From Rhodospirillaceae bacterium (GTDB lineage: Bacteria > Pseudomonadota > Alphaproteobacteria > Rhodospirillales > JABJKH01), in contig JABJKH010000079.1 of the NCBI GenBank assembly GCA_018660465.1, positions 1 through 51,617 of the forward strand: a DNA stretch of 51,617 nt, given 5' to 3'. Of this stretch, positions 1-8,341 are shown piece by piece; position 1 is the stretch's first letter, and each line of letters starts with the position of its first letter. Position numbers and translations under genes: made by a program. Below the pieces are notes generated by a model that worked only from the letters and a program-made list of their open reading frames with translations, did not search any database and was not told the origin of the DNA.

Positions 1-1546
1 CGGCAAGACGCCCCTGTCGGTTAATGGATGTCTTTGGCAGTCGGATAATCGGATAGCCGATGTCTGGCAAAAGGATGCCCTTCTGCCGTGCTTTCTTAGC
101 GATGCTAATGGTTTGATCCAACCGACCAAGTTGACGAGAGAGATTGCCCGTCAGAACCTGCCATTCAGGGGCCGGGTCAAGGGCAGCCAAGCGACGAACA
201 AAGGGTTTTAGTCGTTTGCGTTCACCAATTTCATCCAATATCCGTATCGCACGGGTCAGGTCGTGTTTCTTGAAATTAGCGAGGATTTTCTTCGATATTT
301 TTGGTTGGGGTGGCAATTCAAGCCCTTGAACTGACGAAAGCCGCGCAATGGCGAGCTGTCCATAGTATGTTGTGGGAAACCCAGACGCCGTTTTATACCA
401 AGCCTCGGCGTTTGATTTATTCTTCAGGGCATCATACGCACGGCCAACCCAATAAGCGCCTCTGGCACGGCTAACTGGGTATTTCACTTTCTTATACAGG
501 TTTGTAAAATGTCGCCTTGCCACATTTTTATCTTTTAAAAATCTCAGCGAAATCCACCCAGACATCCATTCCGCATCAGCGAAGGCAGCACCCTTGGCAG
601 CACCATGATTTTTTGTGATCCGATAGGCTTCTGAAACATGGCCCTTCTGAAGTTCCTTCCGGGCCAGATAAGCGAACTCTTTCCACCAGCGTTCCGCATG
701 GGGGAGGGTCGGTGGCAGTCCCTTTAGGAGTTCCAGGGCCCCATCAATCTTACCCTTACGACGCCGCCAGCGTAGGCGTTCGTAAACGAGCCCCAAGTCC
801 TTTTTAAGGTGCGCTGGCACCTGAGCGATACTCTTATCGACATTGCCACGGCGGTGGCGAAGTAGAAGTCGGGCAACAGCGAGGGCTCTGTACCCCTTCT
901 TCACTTTCCATAGCATACGTCGTACGGGCCAGTAGCGCCCCAACCACAATAGACGATCAAGCCGTGCCCGATGGTCGGCTCGGCTCAGATGACGGCGATA
1001 GCGCCGATAAAATCCACGTTCCTGGTGCTTGCCAAAATTGCCATTGATCCAAGTATCACGAATGAGCGGGATCGCTTGCTTTTTGCGCCCTGTATCCATG
1101 AGCGCCCTTATATACTTAACTTTTCCAGTGGTGCTGACGGGGGGACGCTTTTTAAATAACTTTACGACATTCGCGGGATCAACGCCTCTTGGAAGGGATT
1201 CTTCGGCAGAGAGTTGAAGCTTCTTCTGCTGCGGCCAGTCAGGTTCACGTGCAATAAAGCTCAAGACCTCGGTAAACGGTCTCTTGAAGGCAGGGTTCTT
1301 GTACACATGCCAAGCGATGACCTTAGCCGCAACGGGATTGCTCAGTCGGGCCGCCAGATTGAGGGCTCGTTTCGGACGTTTGGCCTCAATTGCTTTGAAT
1401 GCGGCCTTTGCGATCCGTGCGTCTGCCTTAGAGAGGATATCGGCGCTGGTCGGTGTTGAGATTGGTACAGCAAGAACCAGCGCGACCAGCACAGAGACAC
1501 TGCCGCCAGATCGAATTACACCCCAAAACCGGTCCCGAAAAATCAT
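1..1546 (-). CDS. slt: Soluble lytic murein transglycosylase, C-terminally cut by window edge
   Basis: My own translation of the minus strand is open from an ATG at 1546 to base 1 (515 codons), so the gene continues beyond the window. The N-terminus has a hydrophobic stretch ending near PTSADI, a plausible Sec signal peptide. The body is the all-helical superhelical part of Slt70-type enzymes, rich in Arg, Lys and Trp, with recognisable family segments such as FADAEWMSGWI, SRARGAYWVGRAYD and TTYYGQLA. The catalytic SLT (goose-lysozyme-like) domain with its Glu would lie beyond base 1 and is not seen. The family cleaves peptidoglycan glycan strands in the periplasm to 1,6-anhydromuropeptides. 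No other ATG is available because an in-frame TAG lies shortly upstream. The gene is divergent from dapA, a common arrangement in alphaproteobacteria. Confidence 0.88.
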   Translation of the reverse strand, partial: MIFRDRFWGVIRSGGSVSVLVALVLAVPISTPTSADILSKADARIAKAAFKAIEAKRPKRALNLAARLSNPVAAKVIAWHVYKNPAFKRPFTEVLSFIAREPDWPQQKKLQLSAEESLPRGVDPANVVKLFKKRPPVSTTGKVKYIRALMDTGRKKQAIPLIRDTWINGNFGKHQERGFYRRYRRHLSRADHRARLDRLLWLGRYWPVRRMLWKVKKGYRALAVARLLLRHRRGNVDKSIAQVPAHLKKDLGLVYERLRWRRRKGKIDGALELLKGLPPTLPHAERWWKEFAYLARKELQKGHVSEAYRITKNHGAAKGAAFADAEWMSGWISLRFLKDKNVARRHFTNLYKKVKYPVSRARGAYWVGRAYDALKNKSNAEAWYKTASGFPTTYYGQLAIARLSSVQGLELPPQPKISKKILANFKKHDLTRAIRILDEIGERKRLKPFVRRLAALDPAPEWQVLTGNLSRQLGRLDQTISIAKKARQKGILLPDIGYPIIRLPKTSINRQGRLA

Positions 1547-1640
1547 TATCAGCCGCCTTTGATGTTGAATCTACGCTGCCTTGATAGGCGTCTCAACCCC
1601 GATACTTTGCGAAGGTGGCTAGATAGGCGCATTGCAGCGC

Positions 1641-1670
1641 TTGCCGTTGCCCTCATTAAAGGAGTATGTT
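1641..1670 (+). promoter_or_regulatory. Possible sigma-70 promoter of dapA
   Basis: TTGCCG (1641-1646) and TATGTT (1665-1670) are separated by 18 nt, about 40 nt upstream of the dapA start, in the divergent slt/dapA gap. Both hexamers are imperfect, so this is a candidate only. Confidence 0.3.
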
Positions 1671-1707
1671 CCCGGCTCTTAATGAGCCTAAACCTAAGGA
1701 GGAAGCC

Positions 1708-2583
1708 ATGTTTGAAGGATCCATTACCGCCTTGATTACGCCGTTCAAGAACGGTGAGTTGGATAAACCGGCTTTCCAGTCTTTTGTCGAATGGCAGATC
1801 GCGGAAGGCACAAATGCGCTGGTTCCGTGCGGAACAACGGGCGAATCGCCGACGTTGAGCCACGATGAACATCGCGAAGTGGTCGAAACCTGCATCGATG
1901 TTGCAGATGGCAGAGTGCCTGTTATCGCGGGCACGGGGTCAAACTCGACCCGTGAGGCGGTAGAACTGACCCATCATGCCAAGCAGGCCGGTGCAACGGC
2001 AGCCCTGGTGGTGACGCCTTATTATAATAAGCCGACTCAAGCAGGATTGATTGCGCACTACACGACGATCCATGACGAATGCGACCTGCCAATCATTATC
2101 TACAATATTCCAGGGCGCAGCATTGTTGATATGTCTGTCGATACCATGGCAAAGTTGGCTGAATTGCCTAATATCGTCGGTGTTAAGGACGCGACGTCTG
2201 ATTTGGCGCGACCCTTGGAGACTCGGATCGCTTGTGGTCCTGATTTCTGCCAACTTTCCGGCGAAGATGGTACTGCCGTGCCATTCTTAGCTGCTGGTGG
2301 TGTGGGGTGTATATCGGTGACTGCAAACATCGCCCCAAAGATGTGTTCTGACATGCATTCTGCATGGCGGGGCGGGGATTTGGATACGGTGATGTCGCTT
2401 CAGGACAAGTTGATGCCCATTCACATGGCGATGTTTGGCGAGACCAGCCCAGGGCCGGTGAAGCATGCGGCCAGTCTTTTGGGTAAATGTTCGGCTGAGA
2501 CACGCCTGCCACTTGTTGAAATCGCTGAGTCCAACAAAGAAGCGGTGCGAAGCGCGCTAGTGGGGGCGGGGCTGCTTAACTAG
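1708..2583 (+). CDS. dapA: 4-hydroxy-tetrahydrodipicolinate synthase DapA
   Basis: Condenses pyruvate with aspartate semialdehyde, the first committed step of lysine and diaminopimelate synthesis in the cytoplasm. The 291-residue product has the family's usual length and a TIM-barrel layout. Visible active-site elements are GTTGESPT (Thr44 region), Tyr132 in IIYNIPGR and the Schiff-base lysine Lys160 in [10 protein letters not shown] chose the ATG at 1708 because AAGGAGG sits just upstream and [13 protein letters not shown] is the usual N-terminus; an earlier in-frame ATG at 1666 would add 14 unlike residues. smpB follows after 20 nt and is probably cotranscribed. Diaminopimelate supply fits the neighbouring murein enzyme gene, though that gene is on the other strand. 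Confidence 0.96.
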   Translation: MFEGSITALITPFKNGELDKPAFQSFVEWQIAEGTNALVPCGTTGESPTLSHDEHREVVETCIDVADGRVPVIAGTGSNSTREAVELTHHAKQAGATAALVVTPYYNKPTQAGLIAHYTTIHDECDLPIIIYNIPGRSIVDMSVDTMAKLAELPNIVGVKDATSDLARPLETRIACGPDFCQLSGEDGTAVPFLAAGGVGCISVTANIAPKMCSDMHSAWRGGDLDTVMSLQDKLMPIHMAMFGETSPGPVKHAASLLGKCSAETRLPLVEIAESNKEAVRSALVGAGLLN

Positions 2584-2603
2584 CAGCCCGCCGGGGCACT
2601 CTC

Positions 2604-3080
2604 ATGGCCAAGAAAAAGAAAGCGGCTCCCAGCAACATTGCTGCGCAAAACCGCAAGGCACGCCATAACTACAGCATCGAAGAAAATTTTGAAGCCGGTA
2701 TCCAATTGTTCGGGACCGAGGTGAAATCGCTTCGCCTCGGCCGAGGGACAATTACTGAAGCCTTCGCCGGTGAGAAAGACGGTGCGCTGTACCTGTTCAA
2801 TGCATTTATCCCGCCGTATGAATCCGCCGGACATTTCAGTCATGAGCCGAAGCGCCCGCGGAAACTTCTAATGCATAAACGCGAAATTTTTAAGTTAATT
2901 TCTGCGGTGAATAGGGAAGGGATGACCCTGGTCCCACTGTCAATTTATTGGAACCCGCGCGGGCTTGCAAAGGTTGATCTTGCCCTCGGTAAAGGCAAAC
3001 AGAAAGCTGACAAAAGAGCCTCCATTAAAGAGCGTGATTGGAAGCGACAAAAGGCGCGTGTGCTGCGGGATAAGGGGTAG
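2604..3080 (+). CDS. smpB: SsrA-binding protein SmpB
   Basis: Small basic RNA-binding protein that delivers tmRNA to stalled ribosomes for trans-translation. The 158-residue product shows the OB-fold core ([29 protein letters not shown]) and the lysine/arginine-rich C-terminal tail ([20 protein letters not shown]) that enters the decoding region. Length matches the family. It sits 20 nt after dapA on the same strand and probably shares its transcript. After its stop the strand switches to a minus-strand metabolic block. tmRNA itself is not seen in this window. Confidence 0.96.
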   Translation: MAKKKKAAPSNIAAQNRKARHNYSIEENFEAGIQLFGTEVKSLRLGRGTITEAFAGEKDGALYLFNAFIPPYESAGHFSHEPKRPRKLLMHKREIFKLISAVNREGMTLVPLSIYWNPRGLAKVDLALGKGKQKADKRASIKERDWKRQKARVLRDKG

Positions 3081-3107
3081 GGTATTTGGTCGGTTGTATA
3101 TAGTTAA

Positions 3108-4127
3108 TTACTGACTATTAAGTATCATGACCCACATTGGCTCTTCGCCAACATCATAGACTTCTATTTTCTTCAATCGACCATTTTTTGCAATTCTAAA
3201 TACACCTACTTTCCCATCATATAGACCTGCTGATAGAATAAACTTTCCTTTCGGATCAATATCAAATACTCGGGGGAACTCTTGTGACGGAGTGTGGCCG
3301 AGGGGGGTGAGTAAACCGGAAGCAGGGTCTACTTCATATTCTGCGATTGTGTCGTTTCCTCGGTTCGGAGCGTATAAATACCGACCATTCGGTATAATAC
3401 GAATTTGTGAGCATTTACTGAAAGTTGTCCATCCCAATGGCAAGTTATTGACGGTCTGTTTGTGACTTAATAGCCCTGATCGTCTATCAAAGCTATAGGC
3501 ACTAACGCTGCTTCCTTGCTCATTTGAAAAATACAAAATATCCAATGATGGGTGAAAACAGAAATGTCTCGGCCCCACACTTTTATCTTGCGGAACGCGA
3601 GCGGGGGAATTGGATTCAAGCTTCCCAGTTACCTCATCAAATTTGAATTGAAATATTGCATTCGCCCCGCCTCGATTATCAATATGGGGGATAAACGCAA
3701 AATTATTTGTCGGATCCGTTTGAAAACAATGTGAGCCAATTGAGGTGTGAAAATCCTCTGCCGGTTCGGTTTCCAAAGCGCCTCCATAACCGACTCGATG
3801 GACCATCGCTCGGGCTCCCATATAGTGCGCGGATAACAGGAATTTCCCGGTCCGATCCATTGCCATATGACAGGGATCTGTGGGGATGGAAATACTGCCA
3901 GTTTCAGTCAGATCGCCGTCAGAAGAATTGATTCGATAACTATTAATTCGGAGATCATCACGACGCGCCACATACATGAATTTTTGTTGCGGATCGACGG
4001 CAATTGGAGCCGGGCGTCCGGGTGCCGATATGTCGCCTTGATGGATTAATGCGCCGGTCTCTTCATCCATCGAGTAGCGGGCAATTCTGCCTTCTTTAGA
4101 AATCGTAATATAGACGTGATAGGCGAT
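3108..4127 (-). CDS. Beta-propeller lactonase family protein, apparent ATC start
   Basis: Seven-bladed beta-propeller of the YbhE/3-carboxymuconate cyclase-like lactonase family, with the typical repeated pattern FLLSAHYMGA, HCFQTDPTNNFAFIPH, ILYFSNEQGSSVSAY, GRYLYAPNRGNDTIAEYEVD. Members open sugar or muconate lactones; the substrate here is unknown. The first canonical start is the ATG at 4070, but the frame is open upstream and encodes the missing first strand (AYHVYITISKEGRIARYS). No ATG, GTG or TTG lies between 4070 and the preceding in-frame TGA. An ATC at 4125-4127 follows GGAG with a 9-nt spacer, giving 339 residues, close to family size. It lies directly behind the alpha-hydroxyacid oxidase gene in the same frame, so coupled translation is likely. 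If ATC is not used, the protein starts at 4070 and lacks part of blade 1. Confidence 0.82.
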   Translation of the reverse strand: MAYHVYITISKEGRIARYSMDEETGALIHQGDISAPGRPAPIAVDPQQKFMYVARRDDLRINSYRINSSDGDLTETGSISIPTDPCHMAMDRTGKFLLSAHYMGARAMVHRVGYGGALETEPAEDFHTSIGSHCFQTDPTNNFAFIPHIDNRGGANAIFQFKFDEVTGKLESNSPARVPQDKSVGPRHFCFHPSLDILYFSNEQGSSVSAYSFDRRSGLLSHKQTVNNLPLGWTTFSKCSQIRIIPNGRYLYAPNRGNDTIAEYEVDPASGLLTPLGHTPSQEFPRVFDIDPKGKFILSAGLYDGKVGVFRIAKNGRLKKIEVYDVGEEPMWVMILNSQ

Positions 4128-4133
4128 CTTTGA

Positions 4134-5333
4134 TCACTCCGCTGCAGCCGCAGTATGAAGTTGGGGAGGGGCCTCTGGTTGCCAGAGACATTCACGGGTG
4201 ATTTCATCGACGGAGTGCAGACCCATCTGGGCCATGTTCCGATCAATTTCTTCACGAAAAATTTCAAGAGCACGATATGCGCCAGGTTCGCCAGCGGCAC
4301 CGATGCCATAGAGCGTCGGCCGACCCGCCATAACGAAGTCGGCACCTAAGGCCAAGGCCTTAATCACATCACTGCCACGCCGGACGCCACTGTCGACGAT
4401 TACCGCAATTCTACCACCAACACGTTTGGCGACTTCGGGTAGAATCTGGATGGGGGCGACAGAGGCATCCAGATAGCGTCCGCCATGATTTGATATAATC
4501 ACACCATCGGCACCACTATCCGCCGCACTGATGGCATCGTCAGGGTGTACAAGGCCTTTCACGATTAGCTTGCCAGGCCACATATCGCGCAGGCGTTTCA
4601 CATCATCCCAATCCAGCGAGTCACTCTTCAGGATCGAGCGCTTGAAAGTTTTAGACGTAACCTTATCCATCAACTCCGGCGGATAATTCTCAAACTTCGG
4701 CGTGCCGCGCCGGATATACTGTTGCAGCAAGCAACTCGCCAGCCAGCTTGGCTTGGCCAATAACTGGGCTAGTAGTTTGGGGGTGTACTTGATCGGCATG
4801 CTGAAGCCGTTCTTCTTATTATATTCGCGATTGGGTCCGACGGGGCCATCAACAGTCACGATCAGGGTGCCGAAGCCAGCGGCCTTGACCCGTTCCACCA
4901 GTTTTTTGCTAAGTTCTTTGTCGGACCAGATATAAAGCTGGTACCAAAGTTCACCCCCCGCCTTCTCCAATATCTCTTCCATCGCGGTCTGGGCGTTGGT
5001 GCCGACGGAGCAGGGGATTCCGGCCCGTGCAGCCGCCTTGGCGACACCAATCTCCCCACCGTAGGCCAACAGCCCCGCGGTTCCCGTGGGCGAAATGCCA
5101 TAGGGCATTTTGAATGTCTTGCCGAACAGCTTCGTTTCCAGGCTGCGGGTTGATACGTTCTGCAGGACACGGGCTTTAAGTTTGATGTCTTCATAGGCTT
5201 GGCGATTGTTGCGGAGCGCGACTTCATCCTCAGCCCCGCGATCAAGCCATTCAAATACAAAACGTGGCAGACGGCGTTGCGCCATTTCACGTAGATCAGC
5301 AATGTTAAGAGCCTCAGATGAAATATCGGACAT
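4134..5333 (-). CDS. FMN-dependent alpha-hydroxyacid oxidase/dehydrogenase (LldD-like)
   Basis: Member of the L-lactate dehydrogenase/glycolate oxidase/mandelate dehydrogenase family, which oxidises 2-hydroxyacids to 2-oxoacids through FMN. The 399-residue product has the TIM-barrel signatures: GTAGLL near residue 90, YQLYIW, LIVTVDGPVGPNRE, IVKGLVHPDDA, the active-site ISNHGGRYLD and the FMN phosphate-binding DSGVRRGSDVIK plus ALGADFVMAGRP. One active-site feature differs: the position of glycolate oxidase Tyr24 (FDYxxxGAED) reads FEWLDRGAED, so Trp29 replaces the tyrosine. No membrane-binding insert stands out. The downstream lactonase is in the same frame just after the TGA stop. The exact substrate cannot be read from sequence. 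Confidence 0.9.
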   Translation of the reverse strand: MSDISSEALNIADLREMAQRRLPRFVFEWLDRGAEDEVALRNNRQAYEDIKLKARVLQNVSTRSLETKLFGKTFKMPYGISPTGTAGLLAYGGEIGVAKAAARAGIPCSVGTNAQTAMEEILEKAGGELWYQLYIWSDKELSKKLVERVKAAGFGTLIVTVDGPVGPNREYNKKNGFSMPIKYTPKLLAQLLAKPSWLASCLLQQYIRRGTPKFENYPPELMDKVTSKTFKRSILKSDSLDWDDVKRLRDMWPGKLIVKGLVHPDDAISAADSGADGVIISNHGGRYLDASVAPIQILPEVAKRVGGRIAVIVDSGVRRGSDVIKALALGADFVMAGRPTLYGIGAAGEPGAYRALEIFREEIDRNMAQMGLHSVDEITRECLWQPEAPPQLHTAAAAE

Positions 5334-5518
5334 GACGTACCCCCGTTGATTAAGACAGGTATGTTAGCGACGATTTCCGTTGATTGAAAAGTTAAATTCG
5401 GGCGATCAAAGAGGAACTGTAGAGATATGGCCTCGTTGCAGGTTTCCTGTTATCTTACGGATAAGAGACTGCCGTTGTTTGGTAGTCTGGATTGAAACCA
5501 TAGGAAACTGAGGCGAAA

Positions 5519-5896
5519 ATGTCGGTACTCTCCCTTGAACACTACAATCTATCCCCGAGCGATTTGGATAAGACGGTTGATTTCTACACCAACATTGTTG
5601 GCTTTGAGCAAGGTTTTCGACCAGATTTTGATCTTCCAGGGGTTTGGCTCTATGCCGGGAAAGTCCCTGTAATCCACGTAACGGTACGGGAATGCGAGGA
5701 TGTAGGGTCTGCGCGCGTTCATCATGTAGCGTTTCGGGTAAGTGATATGGATGGCCACGTTGAACGGCTGGACAAGGCTGGAATTCCTTACCGCGGGCAA
5801 AAGGTTCCGGGTATGCCGATGAGCCAAATCTTCTTCGATGATCCAGATGGCGTGACCATTGAGTTGAACCATGCGGACGAGGCACTACCTTACTAA
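5519..5896 (+). CDS. VOC (glyoxalase/extradiol dioxygenase fold) family protein
   Basis: 125-residue single-domain vicinal-oxygen-chelate protein. The N-terminal half (LEHYNLSPSDLDKTVDFYTNIVGFE) and C-terminal half (VHHVAFRVSDMDGHVERL, IFFDDPDGVTIELNHAD) form the two beta-alpha-beta-beta-beta modules. His8, the His pair in the second module and the Glu of TIELNH are plausible metal ligands. Such proteins include glyoxalase I, fosfomycin-resistance proteins and dioxygenases; nothing in the sequence decides among them. It is divergent from the alpha-hydroxyacid oxidase gene and followed by the SPFH/NfeD pair 39 nt later, possibly on the same transcript. Confidence 0.85.
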   Translation: MSVLSLEHYNLSPSDLDKTVDFYTNIVGFEQGFRPDFDLPGVWLYAGKVPVIHVTVRECEDVGSARVHHVAFRVSDMDGHVERLDKAGIPYRGQKVPGMPMSQIFFDDPDGVTIELNHADEALPY

Positions 5897-5935
5897 CGTC
5901 ACTATTTAATGTTTTAGATTAAGGAGATCATGTAA

Positions 5936-6901
5936 ATGGCTGAATTTTCAATATTTGCCATCAGTGTTGTCTTCGTCGGCGCGTTTTTGGTGTTCCTGGG
6001 GGTTAAATCTGTTTCACAGGGAACTGTCTATACGGTCGAGCGATTCGGAAAGTACACCCATACCCTCCAACCTGGACTCCACTTCATCATACCGCTGGTC
6101 GATCGCATCGGTGCCAGGATGAATATGATGGAACAGGTGCTGGATGTTCCATCCCAGGAAGTCATCACCCGCGACAACGCCATGGTTACCGCAGACGGTG
6201 TCGTGTTCTTTCAGGTGTTGGACGCAGCCCAGGCGGCGTATGAGGTTAATGACCTGATGCGCGCGATCTTGAACCTGACCATGACAAACTTGCGGACGGT
6301 GATGGGGTCATTGGACCTCGATGAATTGCTGTCTCAACGGGATCGAATTAATACTCAGCTATTGGCGGTTGTAGATGCGGCGACAAATCCTTGGGGCGTA
6401 AAAGTCACCCGAATTGATATTAAAGACATTTCTCCACCGCGCGATTTAGTAGACGCCATGGCTCGGCAAATGAAGGCTGAACGGGACAAACGTGCCAATA
6501 TTTTGGACGCGGAAGGGTTTCGCCAGGCTGAGATTCTTAAAGCAGAAGGCGAGAAGCAGGCGGCGATCTTGGAAGCAGAAGGGCGCCGGGAAGCTGCCTT
6601 TCGTGATGCAGAGGCCCGCGAGCGCGAAGCCGAGGCTGAAGCCAAGGCAACAAGCATGGTATCAGACGCAATTGCGAAGGGTGATGTCCAAGCCATTAAT
6701 TATTTTGTGGCTCAAAAGTACGTCGAATCATTGAAAGAGGTTGCCACGTCGCGGAATTCCAAATTGATCCTTATGCCATTGGAGGCCTCTGGGGTTATTG
6801 GTGCAATTGGCGGAATTGCAGAATTAGCCAAAGAAGTCCTGAATACAAAGGATGACGGGTCGAACACCAGTGACTCGGGTAGCCACCCAAGGGCGGGATA
6901 G
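5936..6901 (+). CDS. qmcA: SPFH/band 7 domain membrane protein (QmcA/paraslipin type)
   Basis: N-terminal membrane segment (about residues 5-22), then a stomatin/prohibitin-type SPFH domain ([67 protein letters not shown]). A long charged coiled coil with repeated A-E-G/K units runs over residues 180-240, and the C-terminus carries a conserved LILMP segment. Length (321) fits QmcA-like proteins, which form membrane-bound oligomers linked to membrane quality control. AAGGAG lies 9 nt before the ATG. The NfeD gene follows after 12 nt, the standard partner arrangement. The C-terminal tail ([16 protein letters not shown]) is low-complexity. Confidence 0.92.
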   Translation: MAEFSIFAISVVFVGAFLVFLGVKSVSQGTVYTVERFGKYTHTLQPGLHFIIPLVDRIGARMNMMEQVLDVPSQEVITRDNAMVTADGVVFFQVLDAAQAAYEVNDLMRAILNLTMTNLRTVMGSLDLDELLSQRDRINTQLLAVVDAATNPWGVKVTRIDIKDISPPRDLVDAMARQMKAERDKRANILDAEGFRQAEILKAEGEKQAAILEAEGRREAAFRDAEAREREAEAEAKATSMVSDAIAKGDVQAINYFVAQKYVESLKEVATSRNSKLILMPLEASGVIGAIGGIAELAKEVLNTKDDGSNTSDSGSHPRAG

Positions 6902-6913
6902 CGGAATAGGTAA

Positions 6914-7360
6914 ATGGTAGAATTTCTCGACGGTATAACATTTTGGTATTGGCTGATCCTTGGTGTTGGCATGCTGTTGCTGGAGATGCTCGCCCCTGGC
7001 GTGGTGTTCCTGTGGCTCGGGATTGCCGCCGGCATTACAGGTGTAATCGCGTTCAGTATCGATACGCTGGCTTGGCAAAACCAAGCGATTATTTTCGCAG
7101 TCTTGTCTGTGGTTGCAGTGATCGCGGGGCGGGCCTGGATTAAAAAGCGACCTGTGGCGACAGATCATCCAACCCTAAACCAGCGCGGTGCACAGTATGT
7201 CGGTAAATCATTTGTATTGAAGGAAGCGATTGTTGATGGCGAAGGACTTATTGTCGTCGATGATACAACCTGGAAAGTACGAGGCACAGATGCGCCCGCC
7301 GGTACACGCATTAAAATTATAGAAACTGACGGCAGTGCCTTTCTGACCGAACCCGCCTAA
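6914..7360 (+). CDS. NfeD family membrane protein, SPFH partner
   Basis: 148 residues: three hydrophobic segments in the first half (WYWLILGVGMLLLEMLAPG, FLWLGIAAGITGVIAF, IIFAVLSVVAVIAG), then a soluble C-terminal OB-fold (QYVGKSFVLKEAIVDGEGLIVVDDTTWKVRG). This is the short NfeD1b/YbbK type without the ClpP-like protease domain. It lies 12 nt after the SPFH gene, with which such proteins form a membrane complex. Its 3' end overlaps the convergent D-2-hydroxyacid dehydrogenase gene by 4 nt. Confidence 0.9.
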   Translation: MVEFLDGITFWYWLILGVGMLLLEMLAPGVVFLWLGIAAGITGVIAFSIDTLAWQNQAIIFAVLSVVAVIAGRAWIKKRPVATDHPTLNQRGAQYVGKSFVLKEAIVDGEGLIVVDDTTWKVRGTDAPAGTRIKIIETDGSAFLTEPA

Positions 7361-8322
7361 ATTTTAATAGAATTTACAAGGCTGTAAGGACGCTCGCCTT
7401 TCAGAGCCATAACGACTTGTTCGCAGGTTTTATGCTGTAACGTGGCTCTGGCATCTTCGCTATACCAAGCGGTATGGGCTGTTACCACTGCCTTTGGATG
7501 ATTAACCAGCGCTCTGCGGGTGGGAGTTACGGCACCTTCTGATGCCAAGACATCCAATCCTGCGCCGTTTAGAGTCTTGTTGTTTAGGGCCTCAATCAGG
7601 GCTTCCTCATCAATCATGCCACCGCGAGATGTATTGATGATCGTCGCCGTCGATTTCATCTCTTTTAATGCTTCCTTGTTGATAAGGTGGTGGGTGGTCT
7701 CATTTAGCGGTGCATGAAGCGAAATGTAGTCAGATTGGCGAAAGAGAGTTTCAAGCGAGGTGGGCGTGATGCCGGTGCCCTCAAGCGCGCGTTCATTTAC
7801 GTTAGGACTATACCCCAAAACCCCCATGCCTAGGGCCTGCGCCTTGGCGGCTACGGCAACGCCGATCTTACCCAACCCCACCAGCCCACATATACGGCCC
7901 CGCAAGGATTGGAGGTTAGGTAGGCCTTCGAGTGTCCACGTGTCCGACCTTGCGATTTCGCCAGATGGGACAATGCCGCGCGCGAACATCAGGATCATTG
8001 CGATAGTGTGGTCGGAAACTTCATCGGTGCAGTAATCTGGAACGTTCGTCACCATGATCCCGTTCCGACTGGCAGCGTCTACGTCGATGCGGTCATAGCC
8101 GATGCCATAGCGGGAGATGATTTTACAGCGCTCCAGTCGGTCTATCACACCGGCTGTCATCGGCGCGCGATTGGCTAAAATGCCATCCGCATCCCAACAC
8201 AGTTCAATAAGGCCGTTTTCATCTAGCGCCTGGCCGATCACCAACTCCCAGCCTTCGCCCTCCACGAGGGAGCGTTCTGGATCAAGATTGGGAAATCGAT
8301 GATCTGTGATGACGACTTTGAT
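7357..8322 (-). CDS. D-2-hydroxyacid dehydrogenase (CtBP-like), apparent ATC start
   Basis: NAD-dependent D-isomer-specific 2-hydroxyacid dehydrogenase, reducing 2-oxoacids or oxidising D-2-hydroxyacids. Visible are RYGIGYDRIDVDAA, the dinucleotide motif (GLVGLGKIGVAVAAKAQALG), INTSRGGMIDEEALIEAL with the catalytic Arg region, and the His of VVTAHTAWYSEDA. Only a GTG at 8265 offers a canonical start, but it would remove the first strand. Upstream the frame reads KVVITDHRFPNLDPERS, typical of the family N-terminus, and ends at a TAG. The only start-like codon is ATC at 8320-8322, 9 nt after AGGAG (8332-8336), giving 321 residues. It is the last gene of the GST-MFS-SDR-dehydrogenase run, 19 nt after the SDR stop. 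Confidence 0.87.
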   Translation of the reverse strand: MKVVITDHRFPNLDPERSLVEGEGWELVIGQALDENGLIELCWDADGILANRAPMTAGVIDRLERCKIISRYGIGYDRIDVDAASRNGIMVTNVPDYCTDEVSDHTIAMILMFARGIVPSGEIARSDTWTLEGLPNLQSLRGRICGLVGLGKIGVAVAAKAQALGMGVLGYSPNVNERALEGTGITPTSLETLFRQSDYISLHAPLNETTHHLINKEALKEMKSTATIINTSRGGMIDEEALIEALNNKTLNGAGLDVLASEGAVTPTRRALVNHPKAVVTAHTAWYSEDARATLQHKTCEQVVMALKGERPYSLVNSIKI

Positions 8323-8341
8323 GGTCTTAGGCTCCTAAACC

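Noticed and set aside
5406-5885. 159-codon frame antisense to the VOC gene
   Set aside because: It mirrors the VOC coding frame, has no family pattern, and the plus-strand protein is clearly conserved.
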